In this document: positions 12,322 through 12,966 of the stretch, in pieces | Layout: each line of letters opens with the position of its first letter | How positions within the stretch are numbered: the first letter of the stretch is position 1 | Assembly (NCBI GenBank): GCA_947598425.1 | Contig: CANQFH010000027.1 | Coordinates: 1 to 12,966, forward strand | Source: an uncultured Bacilli bacterium | Lineage (GTDB): Bacteria > Bacillota_I > Bacilli_A > RF39 > UBA660 | Reading direction: 5' to 3' | Length of the DNA stretch: 12,966 nt | Made by a program: the position numbers and the translations under genes | The notes under the pieces: generated by a model | Told to the model about the DNA's origin: nothing | Seen by the model: only the letters and a program-made list of their open reading frames with translations | The model's database searches: none

Positions 12322-12816
12322 ATGAAGAAGAATGGATTTACATTAATTGAATTATTAGCAGTTATTGTAGTTTTAGCAGTCGTTATGGTTATGGCTACAA
12401 CAACTGTTTTACCTTATATGTCTACAGCTCGAGAAGATGCTTTTAGATTAGAAGCTAGTGAAGCAGTTAATTCAGCATCAGATGTTTTGAATTTATATAA
12501 TTTAGGAGAAGTAAAAATAACTGATACTGATAAATCAAATAAAAAAGCATGTATGAATACTACAGATAAAAAAGCATGTTTTACTATTGAATATTTAATA
12601 GATACTGGTAATTATAAAGCTGAAAAGAAAACTTTTAGTGGTAAGATAGAGATTAACTTAGCAGATAAATCAAATCCAGCATTTACTTTATATTTTAAAA
12701 AGAATGATGAATTTAAATTAATAAATCAAACTGCTAGAGATTTTTCAAATAATGGTTTATTGTCAACAGATGAATGGCAAGAGTCTTATGCACAATGTGA
12801 TTGTACAAGTGAATAA
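12322..12816 (+). CDS. Type IV prepilin-like protein (tandem paralogue 2)
   Basis: 164 residues, starting five bases after the previous stop. No strong Shine-Dalgarno is seen, so translational coupling is likely. The short leader MKKNG is cleaved before FTLIELLAVIVVLAVVMVMA; Glu5 is present, and as in paralogue 1 Pro22 is replaced by Thr with Pro at 26. The first 85 bases of the conserved region differ from paralogue 1 at only nine positions, while the rest has diverged. Alignable blocks are KACFTIEYLI (CFSLEALV in paralogue 1) and SGKIEINL (AGKVEVST). Cys residues occur at KKACMN, KKACF and in CDCTSE at the C-terminus, four in all. The paralogues therefore share one membrane-embedded core helix and present different surfaces. 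Two tandem terminators follow. Confidence 0.82.
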   Translation: MKKNGFTLIELLAVIVVLAVVMVMATTTVLPYMSTAREDAFRLEASEAVNSASDVLNLYNLGEVKITDTDKSNKKACMNTTDKKACFTIEYLIDTGNYKAEKKTFSGKIEINLADKSNPAFTLYFKKNDEFKLINQTARDFSNNGLLSTDEWQESYAQCDCTSE

Positions 12817-12820
12817 TATT

Positions 12821-12855
12821 AGTTTTTAAACAATAATTGTTTAGAAACTTTTTTT
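12821..12855 (+). terminator. Strong terminator after the pilin genes
   Basis: AGTTTTTAAACAA (12821-12833) pairs with TTGTTTAGAAACT (12837-12849) along 13 positions, with one T-G wobble and a TAA loop, and runs into T (12849-12855). It starts five bases after the stop of the last pilin gene. Confidence 0.85.
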
Positions 12856-12865
12856 AATTTTACAT

Positions 12866-12896
12866 AAATATATAGTTAGCACTATATATTTTTTTT
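12866..12896 (+). terminator. Second tandem terminator-like hairpin
   Basis: AAATATATAGT (12866-12876) and ACTATATATTT (12881-12891) form an 11-bp perfect inverted repeat with loop TAGC, and eight T run from 12889 to 12896. Nearly all pairs are A-T. There is no T-run on the other strand, so it works in the + direction. With the terminator before it, it isolates the next promoter from pilin transcription. Confidence 0.6.
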
Positions 12897-12904
12897 GAAA
12901 ATTC

Positions 12905-12931
12905 TTGACTCCGGGGGGGGTATTATATAAT
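12905..12931 (+). promoter_or_regulatory. Promoter with poly-G spacer, probably phase-variable, for the next gene
   Basis: TTGACT (12905-12910, five of six matches to the sigma-A -35) and a perfect TATAAT (12926-12931) are separated by 15 bases, of which eight are consecutive G (12913-12920). Expected transcription start is near 12938. The optimal spacer is 17, so as written the promoter should be weak; gain of two G would make it optimal. Repeat tracts between -35 and -10 that change promoter strength by slippage are known from Neisseria opc and Bordetella fim genes. That this one varies is inference. Confidence 0.6.
12913..12920 (+). repeat. Homopolymeric G8 tract
   Basis: Eight consecutive G directly after CC, in a window where the next longest G run I noticed is five (5154-5158, inside the parE EGDS codons). 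It lies in promoter spacer DNA and not in a reading frame, so neither codon use nor RNA structure explains it. Confidence 0.95.
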
Positions 12932-12947
12932 AAAGATAATAGATGAT

Positions 12948-12966
12948 AAAGGGAGTCTAAGAGATG
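12948..12966 (+). other. Ribosome-binding site and probable start codon of the next gene (cut by window end)
   Basis: AAAGGGAG (12948-12955) is followed after 8 bases by ATG at 12964-12966, the last bases of the window. An earlier ATG at 12942 reads only five codons before TAA. The coding sequence itself lies outside the window, so its product is unknown; a further surface or pilus protein would fit its neighbours. Confidence 0.5.

Noticed and set aside
1..12966. tRNA, rRNA, riboswitch or CRISPR array
   Set aside because: No GC-rich cloverleaf, conserved rRNA segment, long structured leader or regularly spaced repeats were seen; the gaps between genes are all under about 150 bases.

Overview
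The window comes from a very AT-rich, low-GC Gram-positive bacterium. TGA acts as a normal stop (for example 1419-1421) and Trp is written TGG, so this is not a Mycoplasma-type code. Shine-Dalgarno sequences of the GGTGA/AGGAGG type precede nearly every gene. A gyrase-type ParE/ParC pair of Gram-positive character and three small sporulation-lineage genes (SpoVIF, YlbD and YlbE families) point to an endospore-forming or formerly spore-forming member of the Bacilli/Erysipelotrichia-like gut lineages. The lineage is inferred from gene content only. Every gene is on the + strand.

Layout. (1) 1-2466: the end of a cell-surface polysaccharide operon, with the tail of an FAD/NAD(P)-dependent, UDP-galactopyranose-mutase-like protein, a GT-B glycosyltransferase, a GT2 glycosyltransferase and a DUF2304 membrane protein, all overlapping or nearly so. 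(2) 2467-2754: a spoVIF-type gene whose start codon and ribosome-binding site lie inside a large stem-loop followed by a T-run. (3) 2755-3812: a one-TM protein with an Asn-rich disordered tail, closed by a good terminator. (4) 3837-8281: promoter, parE and parC, i.e. topoisomerase IV. (5) 8299-8893: ylbD-ylbE. (6) 8965-9819: an Rpn/PD-(D/E)XK family nuclease with a strong in-frame internal ribosome-binding site in front of its C-terminal domain. (7) 9869-10681: a GufA-type ZIP metal transporter and terminator. (8) 10683-12896: three type IV prepilin-like genes ending in two tandem terminators. (9) 12905-12966: a promoter for the next, unseen gene.

Three points deserve most attention. First, at 12905-12931 a TTGACT -35 box and a TATAAT -10 box are separated by a 15-bp spacer containing eight consecutive G residues, an extreme outlier in this AT-rich DNA and the classic architecture of a phase-variable promoter. 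It sits just after two tandem pilin paralogues and just before a gene starting at the window edge. Second, the Rpn-family nuclease gene has an AAAGGAG site and ATG that could produce its C-terminal 75 residues separately, the arrangement known for intragenic antitoxins of Rpn nucleases. Third, the spoVIF start is embedded in a terminator-like stem-loop with a sporulation-sigma-like -10 box inside the loop, which suggests that read-through and locally initiated transcripts would be translated differently.

All sites (promoters, hairpins, ribosome-binding sites) were read by eye, and family assignments rest on recognised motifs, not database searches.
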